Of a stretch of 64,000 nucleotides of DNA, positions 1 through 8,506 are shown piece by piece. This stretch comes from Planctomycetota bacterium (GTDB lineage: Bacteria > Planctomycetota > UBA1135 > UBA2386), in the NCBI GenBank assembly GCA_016713175.1, contig JADJPQ010000003.1:372001-436000 (forward strand). Direction: 5' to 3'. The notes below the pieces were generated by a model. It was not told the origin of the DNA. It ran no database searches and worked only from the letters and a program-made list of their open reading frames with translations. The position numbers and the translations under genes were made by a program. Each line of letters opens with the position of its first letter. The first letter of the stretch is position 1.

Positions 1-764
1 TCGATGCGGTGCTGGCGGCGGTGACGCCGCGCACCAGGCTCCTGCTGATCGATCACGTCACCAGCCCGACCGGGATGGTCATGCCGGTCGGCCCGATTGC
101 GCAGGCGCTGGCGGCGCGCGGCATCGACACACTGGTCGACGGCGCGCATGCCCCGGGCATGCTCCCGCTGGACCTGCGCACGCTGGGTGCGGCCTACTAC
201 ACCGGCAACTGCCACAAGTGGCTGTGCACGCCCAAGGGCTCGGCACTGCTGTGGGTCCGGCGCGATCGCCAGGGCCTGATCCGGCCGTTGTCGATCAGCC
301 ACGGCGCCAACTCGCCGCGAACGGACCGCTCGCGCTTCCGGCTCGAGTTCGACTTCACCGGCACCTGCGATCCGACGCCGTGGCTGGTGATCCCGACGGC
401 ATTGCAGTTCCTGGGTTCGCTGCTGCCCAGCGGCATCCCGACACTGCAACAACACAATCGGCAACTGGCGCTGGAGGGTCGCGCCCTGCTGTGCCGCGCG
501 CTGGATTCGGCGCCCGCGGTACCGGCAACGATGATCGGCTCGCTGGCGTCGGTGCTGCTGCCGCCATCGGACGCGCCGGGCGTCGGACCGCATGGCCTCG
601 ATCCGCTGCAGATGGAACTCTGGGATCGCCACCGGATCGAAGTGCCGGTGATGCGCTGGGCGCAGCCGAAGCTGCGGCTGCTGCGGATCTCGCCACAGAT
701 CTACAATTCGCTGGCCCAGTACGAACTGCTGGCCCGCGCGGTCGCCTCAGCCGCGGCGCGCTGA
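1..764 (+). CDS. Class V aminotransferase (isopenicillin-N-epimerase-like), 5' truncated by window edge
   Basis: This is the C-terminal two thirds of a fold-type I PLP enzyme of the class V aminotransferase / cysteine desulfurase superfamily. The frame is open from base 3, so the start lies outside the window. Visible landmarks are the DHVTSPTG segment, the PLP-ring aspartate in DGAHAPGM, and the Schiff-base lysine in NCHKWLC (lysine codon near base 216). The NCHKWL context resembles isopenicillin-N epimerase (CefD)-like proteins rather than IscS/SufS, since the cysteine-desulfurase active-site loop is absent. The substrate cannot be predicted; members include epimerases, lyases and aminotransferases. 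It converges with the ModA-like gene of the nos operon, with about 50 bases between the stops. Confidence 0.85.
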   Translation, partial: DAVLAAVTPRTRLLLIDHVTSPTGMVMPVGPIAQALAARGIDTLVDGAHAPGMLPLDLRTLGAAYYTGNCHKWLCTPKGSALLWVRRDRQGLIRPLSISHGANSPRTDRSRFRLEFDFTGTCDPTPWLVIPTALQFLGSLLPSGIPTLQQHNRQLALEGRALLCRALDSAPAVPATMIGSLASVLLPPSDAPGVGPHGLDPLQMELWDRHRIEVPVMRWAQPKLRLLRISPQIYNSLAQYELLARAVASAAAR

Positions 765-813
765 CTGACGCCGGGCCTGCTCGCGCGCCCCAGAGACGAA
801 GTGGAACTGGCGC

Positions 814-1611
814 CTACTTGCTGCCAATCGGCAGGAACCCGCAATCGCGCAGGACCCCCTGCCCCTGCTCCCCGACGGCAAACGCCACGAACGCTGCCGC
901 CGCCGCCGGTTCCGCACCCACCCGCGTTGGCGAAATCGAATACAGCACTGGCTGATTCTGCGCTTCGGCAATCGCCACCGCCGCGACCGCATCCCCGGCC
1001 TCGCGCAGCGTCGTCGTGTAGACGATCCCCGCATCGGCGCGCCCCTCGCGCACCGCCGCCAGCACGCCATCGGCGTGATCGGCCTCGACCACCGGATTGC
1101 ACACGATCTGCTGATGCGAGAACGCCCAGCGGCTCCAGCGGCCGATCGACGACGACTTGCGGCCCAGCGCGACCAGGAGCCCCGGCTTCGCCAGATCGAC
1201 CAGCGTCTGCACCCCCTTCGGATTGCCGCGGCCGACGACGATCGCGAGCCGCGAACGCGCCAGCTCGCGCGGCCCGCCGCTGGCCAGATGCGCCGCCGAG
1301 GAGAACCGCGACATCAGCGACGAATCGCCGATCGCGACCACATCCGCCGCCTTGCCGCCGTTCATCGCCGCCAACAGCTGCGCACCGCCGTCGGTGATCA
1401 GTTCGACCGCTGCGCCCGGATGATCCTGCTGATAACGCGCCGCCAGCCGTTCGAACGCCGGGCGCAGCGACGCGGTGGCGAGAACGACGAGCCGGTGCGG
1501 GCCCGCCGGCGCCGCCACCGCCGGCGCCGCCGCGCTGGCGGGCGTCGGCGCCGTCGGCGAGCCATCGCAGGCCGCGATCAGCAGCGATGCCAGCAACCAG
1601 CGCCAGCTCAC
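814..1611 (-). CDS. ModA-like periplasmic substrate-binding lipoprotein, last gene of the nos operon
   Basis: A 265-residue type 2 periplasmic binding protein of the molybdate/tungstate (ModA) kind. The N-terminus reads LLASLLIAAC, a lipobox with Cys15, so it is probably an anchored lipoprotein. The mature part begins HRLVVLATASL and carries ModA-like stretches such as NGGKAADVVAIGD and GRADAGIVYTTT. The GTG start at 1611 overlaps the stop of the upstream gene by 4 bases (GTGA), which fixes the start and implies translational coupling. No ModB or ModC permease genes are adjacent. Its place at the end of a nos operon suggests a role in N2O reductase maturation, perhaps binding an anion or metal, but that is inference. 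The ligand is unknown, so no symbol is given. Confidence 0.85.
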   Translation of the reverse strand: MSWRWLLASLLIAACDGSPTAPTPASAAAPAVAAPAGPHRLVVLATASLRPAFERLAARYQQDHPGAAVELITDGGAQLLAAMNGGKAADVVAIGDSSLMSRFSSAAHLASGGPRELARSRLAIVVGRGNPKGVQTLVDLAKPGLLVALGRKSSSIGRWSRWAFSHQQIVCNPVVEADHADGVLAAVREGRADAGIVYTTTLREAGDAVAAVAIAEAQNQPVLYSISPTRVGAEPAAAAAFVAFAVGEQGQGVLRDCGFLPIGSK

Positions 1612-2264
1612 GGTCTCGCTCCCGCCGCCGCCAGCGCGCGCGCCTGCTTGCGCCCGCGCCACAGATAGAACAGCGTCATCCCCCAGATCCCCATCGTGAA
1701 CGTGCCCATCAGCACCGAGCCGAGCTGCGGCATGCTGTGGGTCAGGAAGTTGGCGATCTGTTTGCTGCCGAACACCACCGGCATGAACGGCTCGACCTTC
1801 ACCGGCGCCTTCGGATCGAGGTTGTGCCCGAAATCCCACAGCATCCAGACGAACCGCCCGAACGCGACCAGCGAGATGTAGGCCGCGATCATCGACAGAT
1901 CGATCAGCGTGCGCACGTTGCCGAGCAGGGCCGCACGCCACGCCAGCAGCGCCATCGCCACCATGCCGAACGGCATCCAGTCGAGATCGCGCAGTTCCTC
2001 GCGCGTGATCTTCGCCATGCCGATGTAGTGGTTGAGCGTGTTGATCTCCTGGATGTCGTGGCCATCGTTGCCGCCGATCAGCTGGTAGCTGTAGATGTCC
2101 ATCGCCAGGCCGTTCGGATACTGCGGGGCCTTCATGCTGATCCGCCACAGCGGGAACAGGAACGACAGCAGCAGCGGCACCACCAGCACGGCCAGCAGGA
2201 TCCGGCCGCGGCCGCGCAGCGGTTCATCGAGGAAGTCCCAGAAGTTCTGACTGACGGTTCGCAT
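1608..2264 (-). CDS. Conserved multi-pass membrane protein of the nos cluster
   Basis: A 218-residue integral membrane protein with about four hydrophobic segments: near residues 24-43, 95-113, 120-140 and 185-205. The first external loop contains KAPQYPNGL and NTLNHYIGM, and a later one carries PFMPVVFGSKQIANF. From memory, similar small membrane proteins with a YP-G-L and a LNHYIGM motif occur in other clade II nos clusters, but I cannot name a characterised family. It lies 8 bases after nosY and overlaps the ModA-like gene by 4 bases, so it belongs to the same transcription unit. The histidine and methionines in the loops could fit a metal or quinol-related job; this is speculative. The ATG at 2264 was chosen because nosY ends just upstream. 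Confidence 0.8.
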   Translation of the reverse strand: MRTVSQNFWDFLDEPLRGRGRILLAVLVVPLLLSFLFPLWRISMKAPQYPNGLAMDIYSYQLIGGNDGHDIQEINTLNHYIGMAKITREELRDLDWMPFGMVAMALLAWRAALLGNVRTLIDLSMIAAYISLVAFGRFVWMLWDFGHNLDPKAPVKVEPFMPVVFGSKQIANFLTHSMPQLGSVLMGTFTMGIWGMTLFYLWRGRKQARALAAAGARP

Positions 2265-2272
2265 GGTTGTCC

Positions 2273-3115
2273 TCACACCAGATCGCGACGTTTGAACATC
2301 GCCAGGCTCCAGGCCCACGCCGTCGCGCCGAGCAGCAGCGGCCAGCCGATGCCGATCGCCAGCAGTCCGTCGGCGCCGACGCGATTGGCCAGGAAGAACC
2401 CGACCGGCCCGAAGGTCGCCAGTTCGGGTTGCGCCGCCGACAGCAGCGCCAGCCGCGCGCATTGCACCGGGTTGAGCATCGCCAGCGTGAACACCGCCGA
2501 CGGCGGCAGTTCCCACTGCAGCATCACGCCGATCAGGCCGAAGTCGATCAGCGCGACGCCGGCGACCCAGACCAGGATCGTCAGCATCAGCGCCTTGGCC
2601 TGGTTGCGGACGAACGTCGAGATGCACAGACCGAGAGCGACGAAGCACAGCAGCAGCGAGGTGCTCACCGCGACGCCGCGCCAGACGAAGTCCCACGGCA
2701 CCGGCTGCCCGAACGCGAGCGACCCGGCGATCGCCATCGCCGGCATCGCGACCAGCAGCGGCGCGACCAGCGCCAGCACGCGCACGAGCGAAGTGCCGAC
2801 GAACCAGCCGGTCCGACTGACCGGATTGGCCAGCAACAACTCGAGCGTGCCATCGTCGCGCGCCGCATTGACGACCTGTCCGGTCGCCGACAGGGCGAGC
2901 AGCGGCAGCAGGAACAGCAACGCGTGCGTCCACGACATCAGCGCGCGGCCCATGCCGGTGAAGCCGATGATGCCCGATTCGCGCAGACCGACGAGCACGA
3001 AGGTGGCGGCGAGAGCGCCGTGCACACACAGGCAGAACACCAGCCAGCGCGACCGCAGCACCTCGGCCAGGTCGAGACGGGCGACGGCGGCGACTTCGCG
3101 GCGCAGCGTCATCAC
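2273..3115 (-). CDS. nosY: NosY, ABC transporter permease for N2O reductase maturation
   Basis: A 280-residue ABC-2 type permease with six predicted membrane segments, beginning with a cytoplasmic helix and a first span near residues 24-46. NosY pairs with the ATPase NosF and the periplasmic NosD to support assembly of the copper-sulfur (CuZ) centre of N2O reductase. Typical ABC-2 features are visible: ARDDGTLELLLANPVSR after the second span, and FVRNQAKALMLTILVW in the middle. Two starts are possible. The GTG at 3115 overlaps the nosL stop by 4 bases, and the ATG at 3112 overlaps it by 1 base. Gene order nosZ-D-F-L-Y is the usual clade II arrangement. Confidence 0.93.
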   Translation of the reverse strand: MMTLRREVAAVARLDLAEVLRSRWLVFCLCVHGALAATFVLVGLRESGIIGFTGMGRALMSWTHALLFLLPLLALSATGQVVNAARDDGTLELLLANPVSRTGWFVGTSLVRVLALVAPLLVAMPAMAIAGSLAFGQPVPWDFVWRGVAVSTSLLLCFVALGLCISTFVRNQAKALMLTILVWVAGVALIDFGLIGVMLQWELPPSAVFTLAMLNPVQCARLALLSAAQPELATFGPVGFFLANRVGADGLLAIGIGWPLLLGATAWAWSLAMFKRRDLV

Positions 3116-3579
3116 TTGCCTCCGTCACCCGAGGTCCGCTCCAGACACTTGCGCCTCGCCTCGTCGTAACCGATCGCCCCGGCCGTGCCGCCGTCGACGG
3201 CGCCGATGCCAAAGCCCATCGGCGTGACCTCGACCCTGGCAAACGCAACGCGGTCGCCGGCGATCCAGCGCGGCTCCCGCCAATGACGGAACCAGATCGC
3301 ATGCACGTCCGGATGGTGTTCTTCGACGTAGAGGAACAGACAGCCTGGGTCATCGAACGCGTGGGTGCGCCCGCTCTTGTCGGTCAGTTGCGCCGCGAAC
3401 GCCGGTTCGCCGACGTGCATGCCGCAGGCGGCGCAGGCCGCTTTGTCGAACACGAGGTCGACGGGTCCGGACGGCAAGTTGGACGCCGCCAGCACCGTCC
3501 AGGCGACGGCGCCGCCGATCACCGCGAGAACCGCCAGCAGCAGCAGCAGCGGCAGCATCGGGAACGAACGCTGACTCAT
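3112..3579 (-). CDS. nosL: NosL, copper chaperone for N2O reductase
   Basis: A 155-residue NosL-family protein. NosL binds Cu(I) outside the cytoplasm and delivers it to apo-NosZ. The N-terminus has one hydrophobic helix (residues 9-32) without a lipobox cysteine, so this copy is a membrane-anchored protein rather than the more usual lipoprotein. The expected metal motif is present as CAACGM (Cys49, Cys52, Met54). Further Met, His and Asp residues follow in the THAFDDPGCLFLY region. The ATG at 3579 overlaps the nosF stop by 4 bases and gives a normal family length. It is translationally coupled at both ends. Confidence 0.92.
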   Translation of the reverse strand: MSQRSFPMLPLLLLLAVLAVIGGAVAWTVLAASNLPSGPVDLVFDKAACAACGMHVGEPAFAAQLTDKSGRTHAFDDPGCLFLYVEEHHPDVHAIWFRHWREPRWIAGDRVAFARVEVTPMGFGIGAVDGGTAGAIGYDEARRKCLERTSGDGGK

Positions 3580-4466
3580 GACCGTTCTCCTCGCTCGGTC
3601 GCCTCGGGCGCGACCCGTTCGCTGTCGCGGGCCATCAGATCGCGCACCTGACCGTTCAGGTTGCGGCCGATCTCGGCCAGCAGATGCGCCCGTTCGTGCA
3701 CCGGCAGCGCCTTGTTCCACCAGCCGGTCGCCCCCGGGAGGAAGCCTCGTGCCTGCAGCCACGCACTGGCAACGTCGCTGTCGGTGCGCACTTCGATGGT
3801 GGCCTCGGCATGTTCCTGCAGCCAGGCATCGGCGGTGCCCTGCCAGGTGATGACGCCCTCCGCCAGCACGACGACGCGATCGACCAGTCGGCGGATCTCA
3901 TCGAGGCGATGCGAACACAGCAGGACCGACGTGGACGCTGGCAACGCCTCCACCAGCCGGAAGAACTCGAGGCGGCTGCGCGGGTCCATCGACGCCGTCG
4001 GCTCGTCGAGCAGCAGGAACTCGGCGCCCGACGACAGCGCCAGCGCCGCCAGCACCTTCTGCCGCTGGCCACCCGACAGCGTCCGGAACGGCTGCCTGGC
4101 GACGCCCTGCAGGTCCAGATGCAGCGCCGCGGCCAGTTCGGCAACCTGGGCGAACGTGCGGCCGCGCAGGCCGGCGGCCGCGCGCACGACATCGCGGACC
4201 GGCGCCGCCAACCGCGGCGCGATCTGCGGCACATAGGCGACCTTCGGCGCCAGCGCGCGGCGGTCCATGCCGACAGCGGTGCCGTCGACGACGACGTCGC
4301 CGTCGCCATCGAGCATGCCCATCAGCAGGCGCACCAGCGTCGACTTGCCGGAGCCGTTCGGGCCGATCAGCGCCGTGCGGCCGCCGGCCGGCAGGTCGAG
4401 CACGACGTCGCGCAGGGCGACGACCTTGCCAAAGCGCTTGCCCAGCGAACGCAGTTCAACGCGCAT
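3576..4466 (-). CDS. nosF: NosF, ABC transporter ATP-binding protein
   Basis: A 296-residue ABC ATPase. Walker A is GPNGSGKST (residues 35-43), the signature is LSGGQRQKV, Walker B is FLLLDEPTASMDP, and the switch histidine is in LLCSHRLDE. It energises NosY in the NosDFY complex. The C-terminal 80 residues after the nucleotide-binding domain contain WLQEHAEATIEVRTDSD and a long helix, as in other NosF proteins. The ATG at 4466 lies 11 bases inside the end of nosD, and an upstream extension would be Arg-rich and unlike the family, so this start is preferred. Confidence 0.93.
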   Translation of the reverse strand: MRVELRSLGKRFGKVVALRDVVLDLPAGGRTALIGPNGSGKSTLVRLLMGMLDGDGDVVVDGTAVGMDRRALAPKVAYVPQIAPRLAAPVRDVVRAAAGLRGRTFAQVAELAAALHLDLQGVARQPFRTLSGGQRQKVLAALALSSGAEFLLLDEPTASMDPRSRLEFFRLVEALPASTSVLLCSHRLDEIRRLVDRVVVLAEGVITWQGTADAWLQEHAEATIEVRTDSDVASAWLQARGFLPGATGWWNKALPVHERAHLLAEIGRNLNGQVRDLMARDSERVAPEATERGERS

Positions 4467-5766
4467 CGGCCACCTCCGGCGTCCATCGCGGCATGGGCGC
4501 CCGCAGCCGCGGCGCGGCATCGGCCAGCAGTTTGCGCGGCGCGAACAACGGCATCACCTGGCCCACCAGATCGACCATCGCCATCGCCGGCGCGCCGTGC
4601 AGCAGCGCCAGTTCGGGATAGCGGCCCTCGAGCTGCGTCGACAGACGGCGGAACTCGAACGGCACGTCGCCGCGGCCGTCGCCATCGAAGTCGTAGCCCT
4701 GATAGGTGTCGTACCAGTTGCCGACGAACGTGCAGCCGAGCGCATCGCCGTCGCCGCCGACCTTGACCACCGCGCCGTTGTCGCCGAAACGGTTGTCGGT
4801 GAATTCGCTGCGCTTCTGCGCTGCGTGCAGCGAGATCGCGGTCTCGCAGAAGCGGACGACATTGCGCCGGAAGACGTTGCTGTGCCGGGGATCGAGCGGC
4901 GAGGCGTCGATGTAGGCGCCGGTCGTGCAGGCCAGGAACCAGTTGTCCTCGACGGTCAGGTTGCCGGCCTCCTTCAGGCCGAGCCCGATGCCGGCGGCGC
5001 CGCCGGCGCGCGCGAGCAGGTTGCGGCGCAGGGCGATGTCGCGACTGTACATCACGAACACGCCGACTTCGTTGCCGTCGTAGCGGCAGTCCTCGACGGT
5101 GTTCTCGTGGCTGTACATGAAGTGCGTGCCGTAGCGCGACCGCAACACCGTGTTGCCGCAGAGCCGGTTGCGCGACGAGTACCAGACCACCAGATCGCGC
5201 GAATCGGTGACGGTGTTGTCGATCACCTCGGAGTCGCTCGTCTCCCACAGCCGGATGCCGTCGCCGCGCAGTCCCATCGCCGGCAGGCCCGTGCCGATCA
5301 CGCGGCAGTTGCGCACGGCGACGCGCTGGCAGCCCTCGGCGAGGATGCCGAACAGGGCCCGGCGCACGGTCACGCCATCGACGACGAGATCCTTGCCGTG
5401 CAGATGCAGCCCGCCGTCCATCAGATCGAACCGCTGACCGCTGCCCTCGACCGTGAAGCCGGCGAGCGTCACGTGATCGGCGGCGACGCGGATGGTGCAA
5501 CCCTGATCGGCCTGCAGCACGGCGGCCGGCGGCCCCCACAGCACGAGCGGCCTGCCGATCCTGAACGGCCCGCGGTAGGCACCCGGCTGCAGCAACAGCC
5601 GCGCCCCCGCCGGCGCGGCATCGATCGCCTGCTGCAGATCCGCGCCGGCCGCGACCACCGTGCCATCGGCCGGCGGTGGCGTCGACCGCACGGCGGCGCC
5701 CTGTCGGGCGTCACCGCAGGCGGCGACGAGCAGCAACGACGTTCCGATCCAGGTTCGCATGGCCAT
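4456..5766 (-). CDS. nosD: NosD, periplasmic copper-processing beta-helix protein
   Basis: A 436-residue NosD family protein. The N-terminus MAMRTWIGTSLLLVAAC is a lipoprotein signal with Cys17. The body is a right-handed parallel beta-helix with many PbH1-type turns, for example GILAEGCQRVAVRNCRVIG and NRLCGNTVLRSRYGTHFMY. The C-terminus has the NosD pattern of NWYDTYQGYDFDGDGRGDVPF and a PLFAPRKLL stretch. NosD works outside the cytoplasm with NosFY to build the CuZ site. A second ATG at 5760 would serve equally well as start. The 63-base gap to nosZ has no clear terminator, so nosZ and nosD are probably co-transcribed. Confidence 0.93.
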   Translation of the reverse strand: MAMRTWIGTSLLLVAACGDARQGAAVRSTPPPADGTVVAAGADLQQAIDAAPAGARLLLQPGAYRGPFRIGRPLVLWGPPAAVLQADQGCTIRVAADHVTLAGFTVEGSGQRFDLMDGGLHLHGKDLVVDGVTVRRALFGILAEGCQRVAVRNCRVIGTGLPAMGLRGDGIRLWETSDSEVIDNTVTDSRDLVVWYSSRNRLCGNTVLRSRYGTHFMYSHENTVEDCRYDGNEVGVFVMYSRDIALRRNLLARAGGAAGIGLGLKEAGNLTVEDNWFLACTTGAYIDASPLDPRHSNVFRRNVVRFCETAISLHAAQKRSEFTDNRFGDNGAVVKVGGDGDALGCTFVGNWYDTYQGYDFDGDGRGDVPFEFRRLSTQLEGRYPELALLHGAPAMAMVDLVGQVMPLFAPRKLLADAAPRLRAPMPRWTPEVADAR

Positions 5767-5829
5767 GACGGGGGAGGCGGGTGCAACCGGGGAAAGCCAG
5801 GGACGCGGCGGCGGACGGCGATCAGCCGT

Positions 5830-7809
5830 TCACTTCGGTTCGACGAGCAGATAGCCCGCCATCTCGAGGTGCAGCGCCGAGCAGAACTCGGTGCAGTAGA
5901 ACGGGTAGACGCCGGCCTTGTTGGCGGTGAACACGATGTTGCAGTGCTTGCCGGGCTCGAGGCTGACGTTGATGTTCTGCCCGCCGATCGCGAGTCCGTG
6001 CGTGGCGTCGTGCGCCTGCTCGACGTTGGTGACGTGCAAGTGGACGACGTCGCCTTCCTTGACCCGGACGATGTCCGGCGAGAAGTGCGAACGCACTGCG
6101 GTCATCCAGACGTGCACGCCGTCGTTCTTGCGTTCGATCCGTTCCTTGCCGAGTTCGACCGCGTCCTTGTCGACCTGATGCGTGATCGGGTCGATGCCCG
6201 CGGGCTTGTAGACGTCGATCGGCTTCAGCTTGTCGGCCTTGATCATCTGCGCGTTGTGCGGCTCGCCGAGCGGCAACGGCATGTCGTAGAGCAGCGTCAT
6301 CGTCGGGCCACCGATGTCGATCAGCTGGAAGTTCTGCGGCAGCAGCGGCCCCACCGGGGCGAAGCGGTCGAGTGCCCACTTGTTCATCGCGATCAGGTAG
6401 CGGCCGTCCGGACTCACCGTGTCACCCTCGGCGGCGACCAGATGGCCGATGTTGAAGTGGGTGTCGATCTTCTGCACGACCTTCAGGTCCTTCAGCGACC
6501 ACTTGGCGACCACGGTCTCGATGAACACCGAGGTGTAGGCAAAGCCCTTGTCGTCGAACACCGTGTGCAGCGGCCCGAGACCGATCTCGCACTGACCGAA
6601 GATCGAACCCTGGTAGTCGAGGATCGGCACGCCGTACGGATCCTTGCCGACCGACTTCTTCGCCGCCATCTGCGCGGCGATCTTCAACGCGTCGTAGACC
6701 GTCGTGTGCGTGTCGAGTTTGCCGCCGACGACGATGGCGGTGCCGTCCGGGGTCACGTCGCAGCCGTGCGGGCTCTTGGGCTGCGGCACGAACGCCAGCA
6801 GGTTCTCGTCGATCGCGGTCTGCAGCCGGATCGTCCGCATGCCGGCGATGGTCTCGGTCTTGCCGGCCTTGACGACGGCCTCGGCCTGCCGCCAGTGGAT
6901 GCAGTGCAGGTAGTCCATGTCGTTCTGCGTCGCGCCCGACTCGAGCGGCGGCTTGCCTTCGAGGATGCCGCCGTAGGCGCGTTCGGTATTGATCGAGTTG
7001 CAGTAGACCCAGCCGTCGCTGACCTTCTTGCCGCAGTCGGCCAGATCCTGCATGTACGGCGGCAGCTCGATCGCGAACGACTCGGCCTCGACGATGCGGC
7101 CCTTCTGCTTGTCGAACTTCCAGAAGATCATCGCGCCGCGGTACCTGGCGTCGAACTCCTCGATCGGTGCATAGACACCGCCAAGCGGCGCCGGGTACTG
7201 CGACGTCTCGACCACGTAGTCGGTGTCCGGCGTCACGAACGTCGCGCCGTGTTCGCTGGCGATCAGATCGCTGCCGACGATCTGCTTGGTGCAGAAATCG
7301 GACAGGTCGACGACGGCGACGCGCGGGTTGCACTTGTCGTTGACGAAGATGTACTTGCCGTCGTAGTCACCACCGGTCTCGGAGAACGCCGGGTGATGCA
7401 TGTCGGCCCAGGTGATCTCGTTGCCGCCCTTCTTGACCGCGCGGAGCACGTCGCCGCTCTGATCGCCGTAGCCGTAGCCCTGCCACGGCTCGGGCGTGAA
7501 CACCCCCACGTACTTGAGGATGCGCATGCTCGGCACGCCGATGACGATCAGGTTGCCGCCGTGGCCGCCCGACGCGAACGTGTAGTACTCGTCGTGCTTG
7601 CCGGTCGGCGTGTAGGTCTTCAGCGCCGCGACGACGTCCTTCTCGGCGAGGCCGCGGGCCTGCATCAACGAGACGACGTCACCGCCGGCCCAGCCGCCGC
7701 CGGCGGCCTGGTTCGCCTGGTTGCCGTTGCGACCACCGCAAGCGGCGAGCACGGCGAGAGCGATCAGACCCGAGACGGAGGAAACACGAGAACGAGGATG
7801 CAGTGGCAT
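5830..7809 (-). CDS. nosZ: NosZ, nitrous-oxide reductase (clade II type, lipoprotein/Sec signal)
   Basis: A 659-residue N2O reductase, the terminal enzyme that reduces N2O to N2 outside the cytoplasm. It has an N-terminal seven-bladed propeller holding the CuZ cluster. CuZ ligand regions are visible as DMHHP, SEHGATF, SPHGCDV, PLHTVF and EPHNAQM. A C-terminal cupredoxin domain holds CuA, with the site CTEFCSALHLEM (Cys639, Cys643, His647, Met650). The N-terminus ends in the lipobox VLAAC (Cys24) and has no twin-arginine motif, so export is by Sec, as in clade II (atypical) NosZ. The ATG at 7809 has AGGA 6-7 bases upstream and removes a non-signal extension. A haem c lipoprotein precedes it and nosDFLY follow. 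Confidence 0.96.
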   Translation of the reverse strand: MPLHPRSRVSSVSGLIALAVLAACGGRNGNQANQAAGGGWAGGDVVSLMQARGLAEKDVVAALKTYTPTGKHDEYYTFASGGHGGNLIVIGVPSMRILKYVGVFTPEPWQGYGYGDQSGDVLRAVKKGGNEITWADMHHPAFSETGGDYDGKYIFVNDKCNPRVAVVDLSDFCTKQIVGSDLIASEHGATFVTPDTDYVVETSQYPAPLGGVYAPIEEFDARYRGAMIFWKFDKQKGRIVEAESFAIELPPYMQDLADCGKKVSDGWVYCNSINTERAYGGILEGKPPLESGATQNDMDYLHCIHWRQAEAVVKAGKTETIAGMRTIRLQTAIDENLLAFVPQPKSPHGCDVTPDGTAIVVGGKLDTHTTVYDALKIAAQMAAKKSVGKDPYGVPILDYQGSIFGQCEIGLGPLHTVFDDKGFAYTSVFIETVVAKWSLKDLKVVQKIDTHFNIGHLVAAEGDTVSPDGRYLIAMNKWALDRFAPVGPLLPQNFQLIDIGGPTMTLLYDMPLPLGEPHNAQMIKADKLKPIDVYKPAGIDPITHQVDKDAVELGKERIERKNDGVHVWMTAVRSHFSPDIVRVKEGDVVHLHVTNVEQAHDATHGLAIGGQNINVSLEPGKHCNIVFTANKAGVYPFYCTEFCSALHLEMAGYLLVEPK

Positions 7810-7865
7810 GTTGGTTCCTGGGGAGTGGGTTCGCATGGAATGGCCGCGCGCGCCGCGCTGCCCGA

Positions 7866-8276
7866 CTACTTGCCCTTGAAGCCGCGGACGATCTTGACCA
7901 GTCCCGCAAGCACGTCCTTCTGGTCCTTGAATTGCGGGTTCGCCGGCATCATCGGGCTCTTGCCGACCGCCGCGCCGCCGAACACGATCGTCTTCTGGAT
8001 GTGCTCGTCGGTGACCGCGTCCTGCCAGGCCACGTCAGCGAACGTCCGCGGCTTGGGATTCAACGACGCGGCCCCCGGACCATCGCCATGACCACTGGTG
8101 CCGTGGCAGACGGCGCAGGCCTCGAACGCCACCTTGACCTGGCCGTCGAGGTCCTTGGGTGCCGAGGCGACCGGCGGCATGCCCGGAATCGGGGCATCGA
8201 GATCGTCGCCGCCCCCACAGGAGGGCACGGTCAGGGCGACGAGGAGGAACGGGACGTTGCGCAGTTTGTTGGCCAT
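7866..8276 (-). CDS. Monohaem c-type cytochrome lipoprotein, first gene of the nos operon
   Basis: A 136-residue small cytochrome c. The signal peptide ends at the lipobox TVPSC (Cys20). A single haem site CAVCH lies at residues 54-58, followed by a short linker typical of class I cytochromes. MMPANP near residue 110 supplies the likely axial methionine. Small cytochromes like this commonly precede clade II nosZ and are candidate electron donors to CuA; that role is inferred here from position. The ATG at 8276 gives a correct lipoprotein signal. The gene is the first on the leftward strand after the divergent promoter region, so its promoter probably drives the whole nos unit. Confidence 0.9.
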   Translation of the reverse strand: MANKLRNVPFLLVALTVPSCGGGDDLDAPIPGMPPVASAPKDLDGQVKVAFEACAVCHGTSGHGDGPGAASLNPKPRTFADVAWQDAVTDEHIQKTIVFGGAAVGKSPMMPANPQFKDQKDVLAGLVKIVRGFKGK

Positions 8277-8506
8277 CGGCGGTTCGCGATCCGGCACCAT
8301 GCGGCAACCGGTCGCCTTCCAAGTAATGGAGTCTGGACTCCATAAATACAGGAAAGCAGCCACCGGGCCGTTGACGGTCCCGAAGTACGCACTAGGGCCA
8401 GATCCCCGGCACCATCGCCGATTCAGCCAACCACCGCTCTGCGGCCACCAGGAAACTCCGCGACGTTTCGTGGATTCTTGTGTCTTCTTATCTGGAACCA
8501 AGGACC
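8277..8506. promoter_or_regulatory. Divergent promoter region between the nos operon and the fasciclin/Rrf2 genes
   Basis: A 230-base non-coding stretch separates the leftward cytochrome/nosZ unit from the rightward fasciclin and Rrf2 genes. It is visibly more A/T-rich around 8320-8360 than its surroundings. It holds an 18-base palindrome at 8326-8343, described separately. On the minus strand the palindrome sits roughly between TATTTA and ATTACT, which could serve as weak -35 and -10 elements. No hairpin-plus-T terminator is present. Confidence 0.6.
8326..8343. promoter_or_regulatory. Palindromic operator candidate for the Rrf2 regulator
   Basis: The sequence ATGGAGTCTGGACTCCAT has two 8-base arms that are exact reverse complements, separated by a central TG. 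It lies 50 bases upstream of the cytochrome gene that starts the nos operon and 163 bases upstream of the fasciclin gene. The Rrf2-family gene two genes away is the obvious candidate ligand, since that family binds dyad operators of about this length. Binding is inferred, not shown. Confidence 0.6.

Noticed and set aside
814..1611. Naming the ModA-like gene modA as a molybdate transporter component
   Set aside because: No modB or modC is present and the context is nos, so the ligand is unsafe to assign.
4267..8091. A plus-strand open frame of about 1270 codons across nosF, nosD and nosZ
   Set aside because: It is antisense to well-supported nos genes, and its product is Arg/Ala/Asp-rich with no domains, as expected from GC-rich antisense sequence.
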